Below are positions 37,058 to 44,293 of a stretch of 64,000 nucleotides of DNA, piece by piece. Origin of the DNA: Lachnospiraceae bacterium (GTDB lineage: Bacteria > Bacillota > Clostridia > Lachnospirales > Lachnospiraceae); NCBI GenBank assembly GCA_025758065.1, contig CP107199.1, forward strand, positions 3,197,501 to 3,261,500. Direction: 5' to 3'. The position numbers and the translations under genes were made by a program. Numbering within the stretch: position 1 is the stretch's first letter; each line of letters opens with the position of its first letter. Under the pieces are notes generated by a model. The model made no database searches. It was not told the DNA's origin and worked only from the letters and a program-made list of their open reading frames with translations.

Positions 37058-37364
37058 TCTGTCAGTGGGAAAATAAAAACAGGCGCTTTGAAATGAGCTA
37101 AATTTAACTAAGGGGGGACGTTGTGCGCATTCAGCTATTCAGGAAGCAAAAGAGAAAATAAGCGTGAGAGGGGCACTATTTATAAATATACAGTGCTAAA
37201 AGCGAAATCCCTGAAAATCATCAAAAAGACTTTCCAGATTCTTTATCCTGTTATATAATTGATAAGGATGGTTGTGAAATTTATTAGTGTTATGAATACC
37301 TATCCTTTATGTTTGAGGTTCACATATTTCTGCTCAATGAAGGCAGTTCATTTTTAACTTTGAG
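37058..37364 (+). other. CRISPR leader region
   Basis: About 307 bp, AT-rich and non-coding, between the transposase gene and the first repeat. The last bases before the array are TTAACTTTGAG. The TTTGAG end matches the leader-anchoring sequence known from some type II-A systems (ATTTGAG type). A weak promoter-like pair TTGATA-17-TATTAG lies near 37258. The right end of the IS probably lies in the first part. Confidence 0.6.
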
Positions 37365-38306
37365 GTTTGAGAATGATGTAAATATGTATGGGACTCAAAC
37401 TATTGCTGCCAAAGCTAACGCTACAGATCTGTTTGAGAATGATGTAAATATGTATGGGACTCAAACTTGATAGATACCTCCTTTGTGCTCATTATAGTTT
37501 GAGAATGATGTAAATATGTATGGGACTCAAACATTTCCACACTGCCTGCGATTGCTTCCGCAGTTTGAGAATGATGTAAATATGTATGGGACTCAAACTA
37601 CGATTTAGAGGACATCAAAGAAGCTGTAGTTTGAGAATGATGTAAATATGTATGGGACTCAAACTAAGTCAGGGATAACATTTAATACGTTGCTGTTTGA
37701 GAATGATGTAAATATGTATGGGACTCAAACTTAGATTGTTTACCAGAATGTGAAAAACTCGTTTGAGAATGATGTAAATATGTATGGGACTCAAACGTAC
37801 ACCTCAAGTCAGAATTCGCATGTGAGGTTTGAGAATGATGTAAATATGTATGGGACTCAAACAGCCCATGTTTCCATCTCCTTTACACGATAGTTTGAGA
37901 ATGATGTAAATATGTATGGGACTCAAACCAATCCATTGAACATTCCCACAGCAACCGCGTTTGAGAATGATGTAAATATGTATGGGACTCAAACTTGTGA
38001 TATCTACTGGCACATCCAACGTATGTTTGAGAATGATGTAAATATGTATGGGACTCAAACAACGGATATCGTCTTTCAGCACGAACAGGGGTTTGAGAAT
38101 GATGTAAATATGTATGGGACTCAAACGAAAGAAAGTAGGAGGTGAGTCAAGTGACGGTTTGAGAATGATGTAAATATGTATGGGACTCAAACTGGGTTAT
38201 TCGTAATGTATGTTGCTAATCCGTTTGAGAATGATGTAAATATGCATGGGACTCAAACTATTTTGGAATTCTGCTTGGTGATTTTCCGGTTTGAGAATGA
38301 TGTAAA
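37365..38306 (+). CRISPR. CRISPR array: 14 full 36-bp repeats, 14 spacers, truncated last repeat
   Basis: The repeat begins GTTTGAGAATGATGTAAATA and ends GGGACTCAAAC; its ends GTTTGAG/CTCAAAC are inverted repeats. Repeats start at 37365, 37431, 37497 and every 66 bp to 38223. All spacers are 30 bp. Repeats 1-13 are identical; repeat 14 has one change (TGCATG for TGTATG). The fifteenth (38289-38306) keeps only 18 bp. The transcript runs on the plus strand, from leader to degenerate end, as shown by the anti-repeat in the tracrRNA. Short open frames inside are artefacts of the 66-bp period. Confidence 0.99.
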
Positions 38307-38490
38307 ATATCTTAAACAATGGAAGTTGCAGAACAGCTGTACGGCTAACAACCAAAAAGTGTTATCCGAATTGAGAATGATGTAAGTAAGAACAATTTTA
38401 AACATATATTAAAAAAGCCTTGGATAAACACTGAGGCTTTTAATTATTTATTTAAATTCTTAAAAATACTAGTTATATTTTGATGATGAG
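38307..38490. other. Decayed array end and terminator
   Basis: A repeat fragment (TTGAGAATGATGTAA) persists near 38370. A hairpin AAAAGCCT/AGGCTTTT at 38413-38442 could terminate the array transcript. No gene was seen. Confidence 0.6.
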
Positions 38491-38624
38491 AGTGACATGT
38501 AACTATTCGCGAAAGTGTACAAATGTTTAGCGAATAATCGATAGCGCCGGACATCATTTTCCTTGATCTGGACGGCGCTCGTCCATCTATTATTTGCTAA
38601 ACAGTTCTTTCGCGAACTAGTTAT
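38491..38624. other. Left prophage boundary: paired inverted Xer-like sites (attL/attP hairpin)
   Basis: Site A (38499-38537) reads GTAACTATTCGCGAAAG, then TGTTTAGCGAATAAT. Site C on the minus strand (38624-38589) reads ATAACTAGTTCGCGAAAG, then TGTTTAGCAAATAAT. They face each other across a loop that itself pairs AGCGCCG with CGGCGCT. A single strand would fold into a long stem with a short unpaired bubble at the centre of each site (8 against 3 nt), as in CTX-phi attP. The stop codon of rep lies inside site C. Confidence 0.72.
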
Positions 38625-39594
38625 CAAATGGTATTTTTTCACCAGATAATACAAGTTGAAACCCATCTGCATGGATCTCAATATCATTATATATAATCCC
38701 TTTCTTACTAAAATGAATCGCACCTTTTAACCTACGTAAAAACGCATTAAAAGATTCTATAGGCTGATTGCGGTACTGTTCAGAAAGAGGAATATTAGAG
38801 ACTATGTAAACATTATGGTAGCAAGCCCATTTATTAGCGTACCGGCAAGGAAGCTCGAGAGGATAGCCATCAAGATAGTTGAGCATGTCAGAGATACGAA
38901 ACCCTGAACGGAACTCCTCAAAAACAATGGTGTTTTGACCATGATAGTTATCAAAGGGATGCATATAATCAGTCACACGGAAAACATCATCATATCCATA
39001 TTTTTCCATGATAGACCTTGTTTTACCTGTGCCCGTGTCACCCCACACATAATAAGCAGATATGTCGCGCCATACTTTGCGAGCAGTCTCCGATATAAGA
39101 ACTTGACGAGTTTGACTAATTTTATCAAGCTGTAGCATTGCTTCCGGCATTTCTTGAATGATCTGATAATCAGACATGCCCGAAGCGATCATAGAGACCA
39201 AGTCGGCTAGATCATTCCTGGCACCTTGACGCTCTACAGGCATTTCGCCCCACTCCTCAAAAGTACCATCCACGCAAGTCTCATGCTTCTTATCAGCTTC
39301 CCACTTGCCTGTTTTTGTGATATACTCATAATTCTGGAGCGCTGTACCTTTACCCATCTCAAAATGAGCAGGCTCAAAACGACTTTTCAACGTACTGAAC
39401 CGAATAGCGCCACGGCCTTGAAGATATATATGTGTATGATAAGTTCCCTGTTCACCTATCTCATCTGCCATACACCAGTAAACAAGTGATTTCATGTCAA
39501 TCAAGATAGACTTAATAACCTCATGTGTATAACCCTTTTCAACAGGATTATTGATTGTTAGCTGCCATTTACGCGATTGCGAATCCTTTCCCAT
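38617..39594 (-). CDS. CRESS-DNA-type replication initiator (HUH endonuclease + SF3 helicase)
   Basis: 325 residues. The endonuclease part has motif I WQLTINNP (10-17), motif II HTHIYLQG (His53, His55) and motif III YITK with nucleophile Tyr91 (91-94). The helicase has Walker A GDTGTGKT (185-192), Walker B IVFEEF (223-228) and motif C VYIVSN (262-267). Order, spacing and wording match Reps of circoviruses and bacterial pCRESS plasmids, not the replication initiators usual in filamentous phages. It would nick the origin upstream and drive rolling-circle replication. GGAGGT precedes the ATG. The stop lies in an att half-site. Confidence 0.93.
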   Translation of the reverse strand: MGKDSQSRKWQLTINNPVEKGYTHEVIKSILIDMKSLVYWCMADEIGEQGTYHTHIYLQGRGAIRFSTLKSRFEPAHFEMGKGTALQNYEYITKTGKWEADKKHETCVDGTFEEWGEMPVERQGARNDLADLVSMIASGMSDYQIIQEMPEAMLQLDKISQTRQVLISETARKVWRDISAYYVWGDTGTGKTRSIMEKYGYDDVFRVTDYMHPFDNYHGQNTIVFEEFRSGFRISDMLNYLDGYPLELPCRYANKWACYHNVYIVSNIPLSEQYRNQPIESFNAFLRRLKGAIHFSKKGIIYNDIEIHADGFQLVLSGEKIPFDN

Positions 39595-39596
39595 AT

Positions 39597-39730
39597 GCGA
39601 CCTCCAAAGTTTGTAATTGCGACAGCGACGATTGCGACATAAGTTGTCGCAGACTGGAAAGCCTAGGTTTTAAAAGGTTTGTTGGACCTTGCGACAGAAG
39701 TTCCTGGGTAATACTATACCAGGAACTTCT
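39597..39730 (-). other. Rolling-circle origin: nonanucleotide hairpin and GCGAC iterons
   Basis: On the minus strand (the rep coding strand) a perfect 12-bp stem AGAAGTTCCTGG/CCAGGAACTTCT encloses the 11-nt loop TATAGTATTAC. The loop contains TAGTATTAC, the conserved nonanucleotide of CRESS-DNA virus origins (nick expected between T7 and A8). GCGAC occurs at 39597, 39619, 39625, 39634 and 39691, and inverted at 39646; the copy at 39691 abuts the stem. These are likely Rep-binding iterons. They overlap the rep start region, suggesting autoregulation. Confidence 0.88.
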
Positions 39731-39923
39731 TGAATAAGTCTAATAATACGCGCGCGTAGGGGAGCGCAACGCAGAATCCGCACGGCCTGACGGCCTACCA
39801 TGACGAACTAAACCCACTACGAGCCTTGGCACTGGGAGCGAACAAGGAAACGCGGGCATCTCCGGGGAGAGAGTGCGGACAGGGGCGGACAGACCCCCGA
39901 CCGCCAGTATGAAAAGCAGATTT
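39731..39923. other. GC-rich non-coding stretch of the prophage
   Basis: About 190 bp, markedly richer in GC than the rest of the prophage, with short inverted repeats (CGGCC/GGCCT, GGGG/CCCC near 39885). A 67-codon minus-strand frame has no protein-like character. Possible packaging signal or second-strand origin; nothing decisive was seen. Confidence 0.4.
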
Positions 39924-40169
39924 TTAGTTTTTAACAATATCAAAGCTGGATACCTTGCCCCGGCGATTAAACATCAGGTTGAGCGCAACACCTGGAAGAA
40001 CCTGGGACAGATCCAAGTTCAAGTTATCATCAATGAAAAACTTATCAGACCGTTCACCAACAACATCAGGATCAGGATACACCACATATAAAGATGTACC
40101 ATTAACAGTACGGCCTGTACTCTGATCAGTAAAGTTGACTTTTCTAAAACCTGTAACCTTGACTTTCAT
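39924..40169 (-). CDS. Small candidate ssDNA-binding protein (gene V-like)
   Basis: An 81-residue, strand-rich protein (MKVKVTGFRKVNFTDQSTGR, LYVVYPDP, GVALNLMFNRRGKVSSFDIV). It sits directly upstream of rep in the same orientation, where filamentous phages often keep their ssDNA-binding protein. Size and composition fit an OB-like fold, but I cannot prove homology. A GGATGGTG ribosome site precedes the ATG. Confidence 0.55.
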   Translation of the reverse strand: MKVKVTGFRKVNFTDQSTGRTVNGTSLYVVYPDPDVVGERSDKFFIDDNLNLDLSQVLPGVALNLMFNRRGKVSSFDIVKN

Positions 40170-40241
40170 TTTGTCACCATCCTTTTTTATTTTGTTGTCA
40201 AAGTTCGCAACTGCGGAGTTTACATCAACGCAGCGTGTGGA

Positions 40242-40250
40242 TTATCCACA
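40242..40250 (+). promoter_or_regulatory. Perfect DnaA box
   Basis: TTATCCACA, the DnaA consensus, in the prophage non-coding region, partly mirrored by TGTGGATTA. It may help host-directed second-strand synthesis, or be coincidental. Confidence 0.5.
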
Positions 40251-40304
40251 ATCGACAGCCACCAGATTTCTCAATAGAATACTGGCTAACAAACTGCTTG
40301 AACC

Positions 40305-40332
40305 TTGTACCAGACTGGGAAATCTGGTACAA
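40305..40332. other. Perfect hairpin in prophage control region
   Basis: TTGTACCAGA and TCTGGTACAA pair across an 8-nt loop. Possible complementary-strand origin or packaging hairpin. Confidence 0.45.
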
Positions 40333-40349
40333 TTAAATTGAATAAATTA

Positions 40350-40417
40350 GTGAATAAAAGTGAATCACTTCTATCCACTTCCAATATAGCAAATGGGTGA
40401 ATAAAAGTCAATCACTT
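40350..40417. promoter_or_regulatory. Two operator-like direct repeats
   Basis: GTGAATAAAAGTGAATCACTT-like 21-bp units at 40350-40370 and 40397-40417 differ by one base. Each contains a palindrome AAGTGA-A-TCACTT (one half altered in the second). They lie just before the small plus-strand gene, suggesting autoregulation of that gene and perhaps the divergent replication genes. Confidence 0.65.
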
Positions 40418-40437
40418 TTTTGAAGAAAGGAAGAAAA

Positions 40438-40614
40438 ATGCCAACCAATAAGAACAAAATGCAATATCTACTGGATGACACATATTATCAAAAATTCAAT
40501 AGCTTATCTAAAAAGCTAAAAAGAAAAAGTGCCAGTGATATGACAAAGTACATTGTAGAAAAATTCATAGATGACTATGAAGAAATACACGGAGAGATCA
40601 AAATAGAAGAGTAG
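40438..40614 (+). CDS. Small putative RHH-type regulator of the prophage
   Basis: A 58-residue basic/acidic helical protein: MPTNKNKMQYLLDDTYYQKF, then a helix with KKLKRKSASDMTKYIVEKFI, resembling ribbon-helix-helix or plasmid copy-control proteins. It is the only plus-strand gene of the prophage. I use the ATG at 40438, after AAAGGAAG. The operator repeats upstream support a repressor role. Family membership is inferred, not certain. Confidence 0.6.
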   Translation: MPTNKNKMQYLLDDTYYQKFNSLSKKLKRKSASDMTKYIVEKFIDDYEEIHGEIKIEE

Positions 40615-40618
40615 ACAG

Positions 40619-40691
40619 ACAATTAAACGCTGCAGCATTGATTTTGTGTACACAATTAAACGCTGCAGCAAAACATTTGTATATACAATTA
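40619..40691 (+). repeat. Iteron-like repeats, 33-bp period
   Basis: ACAATTAAACGCTGCAGCA occurs at 40619-40637 and 40652-40670, with the first seven bases again at 40685, giving an exact 33-bp period. The unit includes the palindrome GCTGCAGC. GACAGAC flanks both sides. Confidence 0.8.
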
Positions 40692-40699
40692 GACAGACA

Positions 40700-40730
40700 A
40701 CAAGCCCCCGGCAGCGCCTAGGGGGCTTGT
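40700..40730. terminator. Hairpin at end of the structural operon
   Basis: ACAAGCCCCC/GGGGGCTTGT, a perfect 10-bp stem with 11-nt loop, directly after the last structural gene. It lacks a good U-tract, so termination is inferred from position. Confidence 0.5.
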
Positions 40731-40737
40731 CTTGCAA

Positions 40738-41010
40738 TCACTCAATCCCAAGAAACGGGATCTTACGCAAGATGAACATTGTAAACTTCCATACATGCTC
40801 AAAGTTGATCACGATCAGAAGCACAGGCAACAGGATCTTGAGCATTGACAAATCCACGAACACACCCAGCATCCCCACGGATCCACGGAGCAGAGCAAAC
40901 AACTCATCAATAACAGAAGTCACAGCTTCGGGCATGGCCGGGAGATTGATCCAGCCAAATACAACCTTGATTACATTTCTGACCAAATCGAATACAGCTT
41001 GAAGGATCAA
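40738..41010 (-). CDS. Small membrane protein, pVI-like minor coat candidate
   Basis: 90 residues with two or three hydrophobic segments (VRNVIKVVFGWI, LRGSVGMLGVFV, ILLPVLLIVINFEHVW). It starts with TTG overlapping the TGA of the large upstream gene, with GGAGG 11 nt before. Position after the large adsorption-like protein mirrors gene VI after gene III in filamentous phages. No sequence-level proof. Confidence 0.6.
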   Translation of the reverse strand: MILQAVFDLVRNVIKVVFGWINLPAMPEAVTSVIDELFALLRGSVGMLGVFVDLSMLKILLPVLLIVINFEHVWKFTMFILRKIPFLGIE

Positions 41011-42368
41011 TTCCTTAACACCTCCTCAAATTTACGGTGCATGAGGGAGAGAAGCGCACCAATCATAATGATATTACCAACAAAGTAAAGTTTCTGCTGG
41101 ATGCCCTGACCCCAATCAGTTTCAAGGAAAGTAAACTGGACATTCTGCGCCGGGATCACCACAGTACCATCAATCCATTTAAATTCAGGGAACGGAACAC
41201 CAACAAAGGAAGAATCAGCATTCAGGTAAAGATTGACCATCTGAACAAGCAGATCTACTGGGAACATAAGGAAACCAAAGCGGTCATTGAAGAACGCATA
41301 CATATCATCAAACCAAGCCTTGAAATAGTCATCAGACGGAATGAACAGTGATTTAAGGCCATTGATGATACCGTCAACTATAAAGTTCCTTGACTTCTCC
41401 GATTCTTCCGTGATCGTGTCCCTTGTGTCCTGATCGGATTGAAGCTTCTCCGCATGCTGCTGATTCATTTTGTTGTAAAGATTCGTAAACTCACCAGCGA
41501 GCTGATTCCAGAAGCTTTCTAACTGGCTAGATATAGTCTGGATCGTATTCTTAATCAGTTCAATGATAGAATCACCCTGTTCAACTTGACGGTTAGAGTT
41601 TTCTGCGATAGTAGCAGTGTTATTAGCTGTATCCTGAGACGGATCAGATTTAACACCGGAATCAGCAGTACCTACAGAGGAATCAGGGATCTGACCGAAT
41701 GAAAATGATACACCAGAAAAATTAACAGCCGGATCATCCCCGTATGGATATAACAATAAAGACAACCTAACACAACGACTAGGAATCGTAACATTGTAAC
41801 TACCAGAAATATGAGAACCAGATTGATTACAAGTCACACCCTGATATTTAGGAAATATATCCAACGTATTTTTTTGAACTATATCAAATTGCAGATCAGC
41901 CCTAAAAATCTTATTAACAACAGAACCTTGAACCAAATCATACTTAAAAAGATACGTACCAGACGAAGGTAACCTACTCTGAGAGATGCACAAACGAACA
42001 TTATAAATTTTATAACCCTTACCTATATACTCATCAGGCAAGCGATAATAACCATACGTATCATTCCAGACAAGTTTTACACCAGTATTATTAGTAAACC
42101 AAGCCATAAGCCACCAAGTTTTCCCATAATTTGCATCAGGCCCAGAAGCAGCTACAGTAATATCATCACCAGACACAGTACCAACATCATTAATCCGGTC
42201 AAAACTATCCTTAAAGTCATCCCATGCTTTAGAAGCATTAGACCAGGAAGCACGAGGAACACGCATGGCATTGGAACTAGATGCGGTACTTGCCAACGAA
42301 GAAAAAGGCATGGACAATGTTAAACAGAAGAGTAAGCACAAGGACAAATACAACCGCATACGTTTCAT
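41007..42368 (-). CDS. Large secreted/anchored prophage protein, pIII-like adsorption candidate
   Basis: 453 residues from the ATG at 42368, chosen because GGGGGTG lies about 10 nt upstream and a signal peptide follows at once (LYLSLCLLFCLTLSMPFSSL). The middle is beta-rich and extracytoplasmic; a helical segment (~270-330) contains FWNQLAGEFTNLYNKMNQQH; the C-terminus has hydrophobic segments (FLMFPVDLLVQMVNLYL and YFVGNIIMIGALLSLM). This layout fits the adsorption protein at the phage tip. It overlaps the preceding gene by 92 bp. Confidence 0.65.
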   Translation of the reverse strand: MKRMRLYLSLCLLFCLTLSMPFSSLASTASSSNAMRVPRASWSNASKAWDDFKDSFDRINDVGTVSGDDITVAASGPDANYGKTWWLMAWFTNNTGVKLVWNDTYGYYRLPDEYIGKGYKIYNVRLCISQSRLPSSGTYLFKYDLVQGSVVNKIFRADLQFDIVQKNTLDIFPKYQGVTCNQSGSHISGSYNVTIPSRCVRLSLLLYPYGDDPAVNFSGVSFSFGQIPDSSVGTADSGVKSDPSQDTANNTATIAENSNRQVEQGDSIIELIKNTIQTISSQLESFWNQLAGEFTNLYNKMNQQHAEKLQSDQDTRDTITEESEKSRNFIVDGIINGLKSLFIPSDDYFKAWFDDMYAFFNDRFGFLMFPVDLLVQMVNLYLNADSSFVGVPFPEFKWIDGTVVIPAQNVQFTFLETDWGQGIQQKLYFVGNIIMIGALLSLMHRKFEEVLRN

Positions 42369-43053
42369 AAGAATACACACCCCCTGACATTGTAGGATAA
42401 AGATCAGCTTCAGGAACATTCGTATAGACCATATAGCCATTCGGTGTTAACTTGAAATCACCCTCTGAACCGGATGCAAGCAACCAATCATAATAATAAT
42501 TGCCAGAACTCTGACGATAGTATCTGACATAGCTCATATCAGACCCACTGAACACACCATTGGAGTAACTAAGCTCTTTACCATACACAAGACGATATTC
42601 ATAGTCATTGACCCTGAAAAAGACGTAATCAGTACCATACGGGAGCTTGACCACCATATCCCTGAAATACTGCAATACAGACGTACTGATCTGGTCATTA
42701 TCCGGGACATAGTTAGATGCCACAGACACATTATTATAAGTCACATTCGTACGGGAGCGCCTAGCCGTAGATGAGGAAGCAACATCAACATCCTCATCTG
42801 GTAACTCTTCTTCCTCATAATCATCAGCCAGTTCCGGATGCATGAGAGCCATGATCTCCTGATAAGTATCAAAGTCCATATCATCCGGGACAGTAGCAAG
42901 CCAGGAATTTACATCCAGTGACGGAGCAGAAGAGTTCTGCGAATCAGACGCATAACTTTCCGCAGTAAGCGTGTACTCATCCGCATACACCGGCACAGAC
43001 CCCATAACGCAAAGAAACAAACTGCATAATACAACATTTTTCCACCTCATCAT
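42277..43053 (-). CDS. Secreted membrane-anchored prophage protein, virion or adsorption candidate
   Basis: 258 residues with signal peptide (VVLCSLFLCVMGSVPVYA), a Ser/Asp/Glu-rich ectodomain, and one membrane segment near the C-terminus (YAVVFVLVLTLLFNIVHAFF). Its ATGA start overlaps the stop of the 44-aa gene. Possibly a minor virion protein. No family recognised. Confidence 0.6.
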   Translation of the reverse strand: MMRWKNVVLCSLFLCVMGSVPVYADEYTLTAESYASDSQNSSAPSLDVNSWLATVPDDMDFDTYQEIMALMHPELADDYEEEELPDEDVDVASSSTARRSRTNVTYNNVSVASNYVPDNDQISTSVLQYFRDMVVKLPYGTDYVFFRVNDYEYRLVYGKELSYSNGVFSGSDMSYVRYYRQSSGNYYYDWLLASGSEGDFKLTPNGYMVYTNVPEADLYPTMSGGVYSYETYAVVFVLVLTLLFNIVHAFFFVGKYRI

Positions 43054-43184
43054 AATTCAACATGCCCCTTAAATGCCATGCCCAGGAACATTGTTACCAG
43101 GCGCTGACCGAGAGCGAAGACTACTGCATAAGGGATAGCAGCAGCCACAACATCAGCAAACAGATTGATAGCTTCCTGTACCAT
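43050..43184 (-). CDS. 44-aa membrane peptide, minor coat (pVII/pIX-like) candidate
   Basis: MVQEAINLFADVVAAAIPYA followed by a hydrophobic run ending in KGHVEL. The ATG overlaps the stop of the Zot-like gene, and GGAGG lies within the end of that gene, so it is a well-formed coupled gene. Size and a single membrane span fit pVII/pIX minor coat proteins. Confidence 0.65.
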   Translation of the reverse strand: MVQEAINLFADVVAAAIPYAVVFALGQRLVTMFLGMAFKGHVEL

Positions 43185-43870
43185 TAACTTAACCTCCTAC
43201 CTTGCCATTCTTTCTTATATCGTTTCATTTTTGCATACGTATCATAACTGTCATACAGAGCCGGATCATGAAACCAGTAGAAACGCTTGACCGATTCCGT
43301 GATCAGTTTACCGTCTTTTTCAACAGACTTGCTGCCATCAATGAGAGTATTGATCTGTAAGATCTTGCAGAAGTTGGAACACAAGACCACGTTACGGATC
43401 TGTTCCCTAAAAGGTTTAGCAAGACGGCCATACACCTGACTGGTACCAATGATATGTTTACGCTGTTTACGTTGCTGGCTGACTTCGATCATGACCTCAA
43501 TATCAATATTCTTTGATTCAAGAGAATTAAACTCAAGATGGATCTCATCAATCAGGTAGATCACACCGAAGTAACCATTTTCAAGATTCTTAAGACAATC
43601 AAGACCGTCATACTCAATTACATGCGTTCGAGGATCAAGCCCATTAATTTGAACATTAGTACACAATATTGCATCAGGATATTCATTACAAAGCTTCTTA
43701 ACATATTGCACCGCCGAAAGAGTTTTCCCCGACCCCTGTTCACCGCAGAAGACAAGCAAGCCTTCCGGACGGAAGTAACCGGGATGGGATCTATAAAAAT
43801 CATGGTTATGTTTTATGACACGGCCCACATTGACCGGATTAAGTGAGCCGTCAAGTAGATTCAATTCCAT
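43184..43870 (-). CDS. Zot-like (pI) filamentous phage assembly ATPase
   Basis: A 228-residue P-loop ATPase with Walker A FCGEQGSGKTLSAV, Walker B VIYLIDEIHLEF, and SQQRKQRKHIIGTSQ, matching the N-terminal Zot/gpI domain that drives virion extrusion. The usual C-terminal membrane segment is not obvious; the protein ends shortly after the ATPase core. I start at 43870, 5 nt after AGGTGG. Confidence 0.88.
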   Translation of the reverse strand: MELNLLDGSLNPVNVGRVIKHNHDFYRSHPGYFRPEGLLVFCGEQGSGKTLSAVQYVKKLCNEYPDAILCTNVQINGLDPRTHVIEYDGLDCLKNLENGYFGVIYLIDEIHLEFNSLESKNIDIEVMIEVSQQRKQRKHIIGTSQVYGRLAKPFREQIRNVVLCSNFCKILQINTLIDGSKSVEKDGKLITESVKRFYWFHDPALYDSYDTYAKMKRYKKEWQGRRLS

Positions 43871-43890
43871 AAGCACCACCTAACAAAAAA

Positions 43891-43915
43891 GGAGCTTACC
43901 AATCGGCAAGCCCCC
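43891..43915 (-). terminator. Attenuating terminator between coat and Zot-like genes
   Basis: On the minus strand GGGGGCTTGCC pairs with GGTAAGCTCC (small mismatches) and is followed by TTTTTTG. It would reduce transcription past the coat gene, as the terminator after gene VIII does in Ff phages. Confidence 0.75.
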
Positions 43916-43937
43916 GGAAACAAAGGAACAAAAAATA

Positions 43938-44231
43938 TTAAATGGACATTCGACCCTTGCGGAATGCTGCCATAAGAGAACGGATACCTTTACGAAGTCC
44001 CCACCACATGAAGACGATACCGATACCAGCAGCCACAAACGTTGCAAGAGCTGCGATAATCGTACTGACAGAGATCTGGGCAGTCAGTGCAGAGATCACG
44101 CTAGACCAATCAGACGCAGTTACTACCGTTGTGGTAGGCCCCTCAGCAAAAGCCGGGACAGCAAGACCAGCGGAAGCAAGACCAGTAGCCACAGGAAGAA
44201 AAGACTTTTTTACAGTTTCTTTGACATCCAT
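43938..44231 (-). CDS. Major coat protein, pVIII-like
   Basis: 97 residues: basic N-terminus, signal peptide ending PAFA before an EG start, a short ectodomain, one long membrane helix (TIIAALATFVAAGIGIVFMW) and a strongly basic tail (RKGIRSLMAAFRKGRMSI). This is the textbook plan of an inovirus major coat precursor. AGGAGG lies just upstream, and it is first in the operon. Confidence 0.85.
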   Translation of the reverse strand: MDVKETVKKSFLPVATGLASAGLAVPAFAEGPTTTVVTASDWSSVISALTAQISVSTIIAALATFVAAGIGIVFMWWGLRKGIRSLMAAFRKGRMSI

Positions 44232-44293
44232 ACAAAAACCTCCTATAATATTTTTTATATCAGCCCAAAGAACAGGCAGATACCGAATGAAGA

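Noticed and set aside
38127..38156. Spacer 12 resembling the zot-like gene end (GTAGGAGGT...)
   Set aside because: Similarity is about 15 of 22 bases and centred on a ribosome-binding sequence, so chance is likely; not called a protospacer.
37804..38385. Open frames of 69-128 codons on both strands inside the CRISPR array
   Set aside because: They are repetitive translations of the 36-bp repeat (MYGTQT- and SPIHIYIILK-type units) and arise from the 66-bp period, which is a multiple of three.
39740..39943. 67-codon minus-strand frame in the prophage
   Set aside because: GC-rich, no ribosome site, no protein-like pattern; treated as non-coding.
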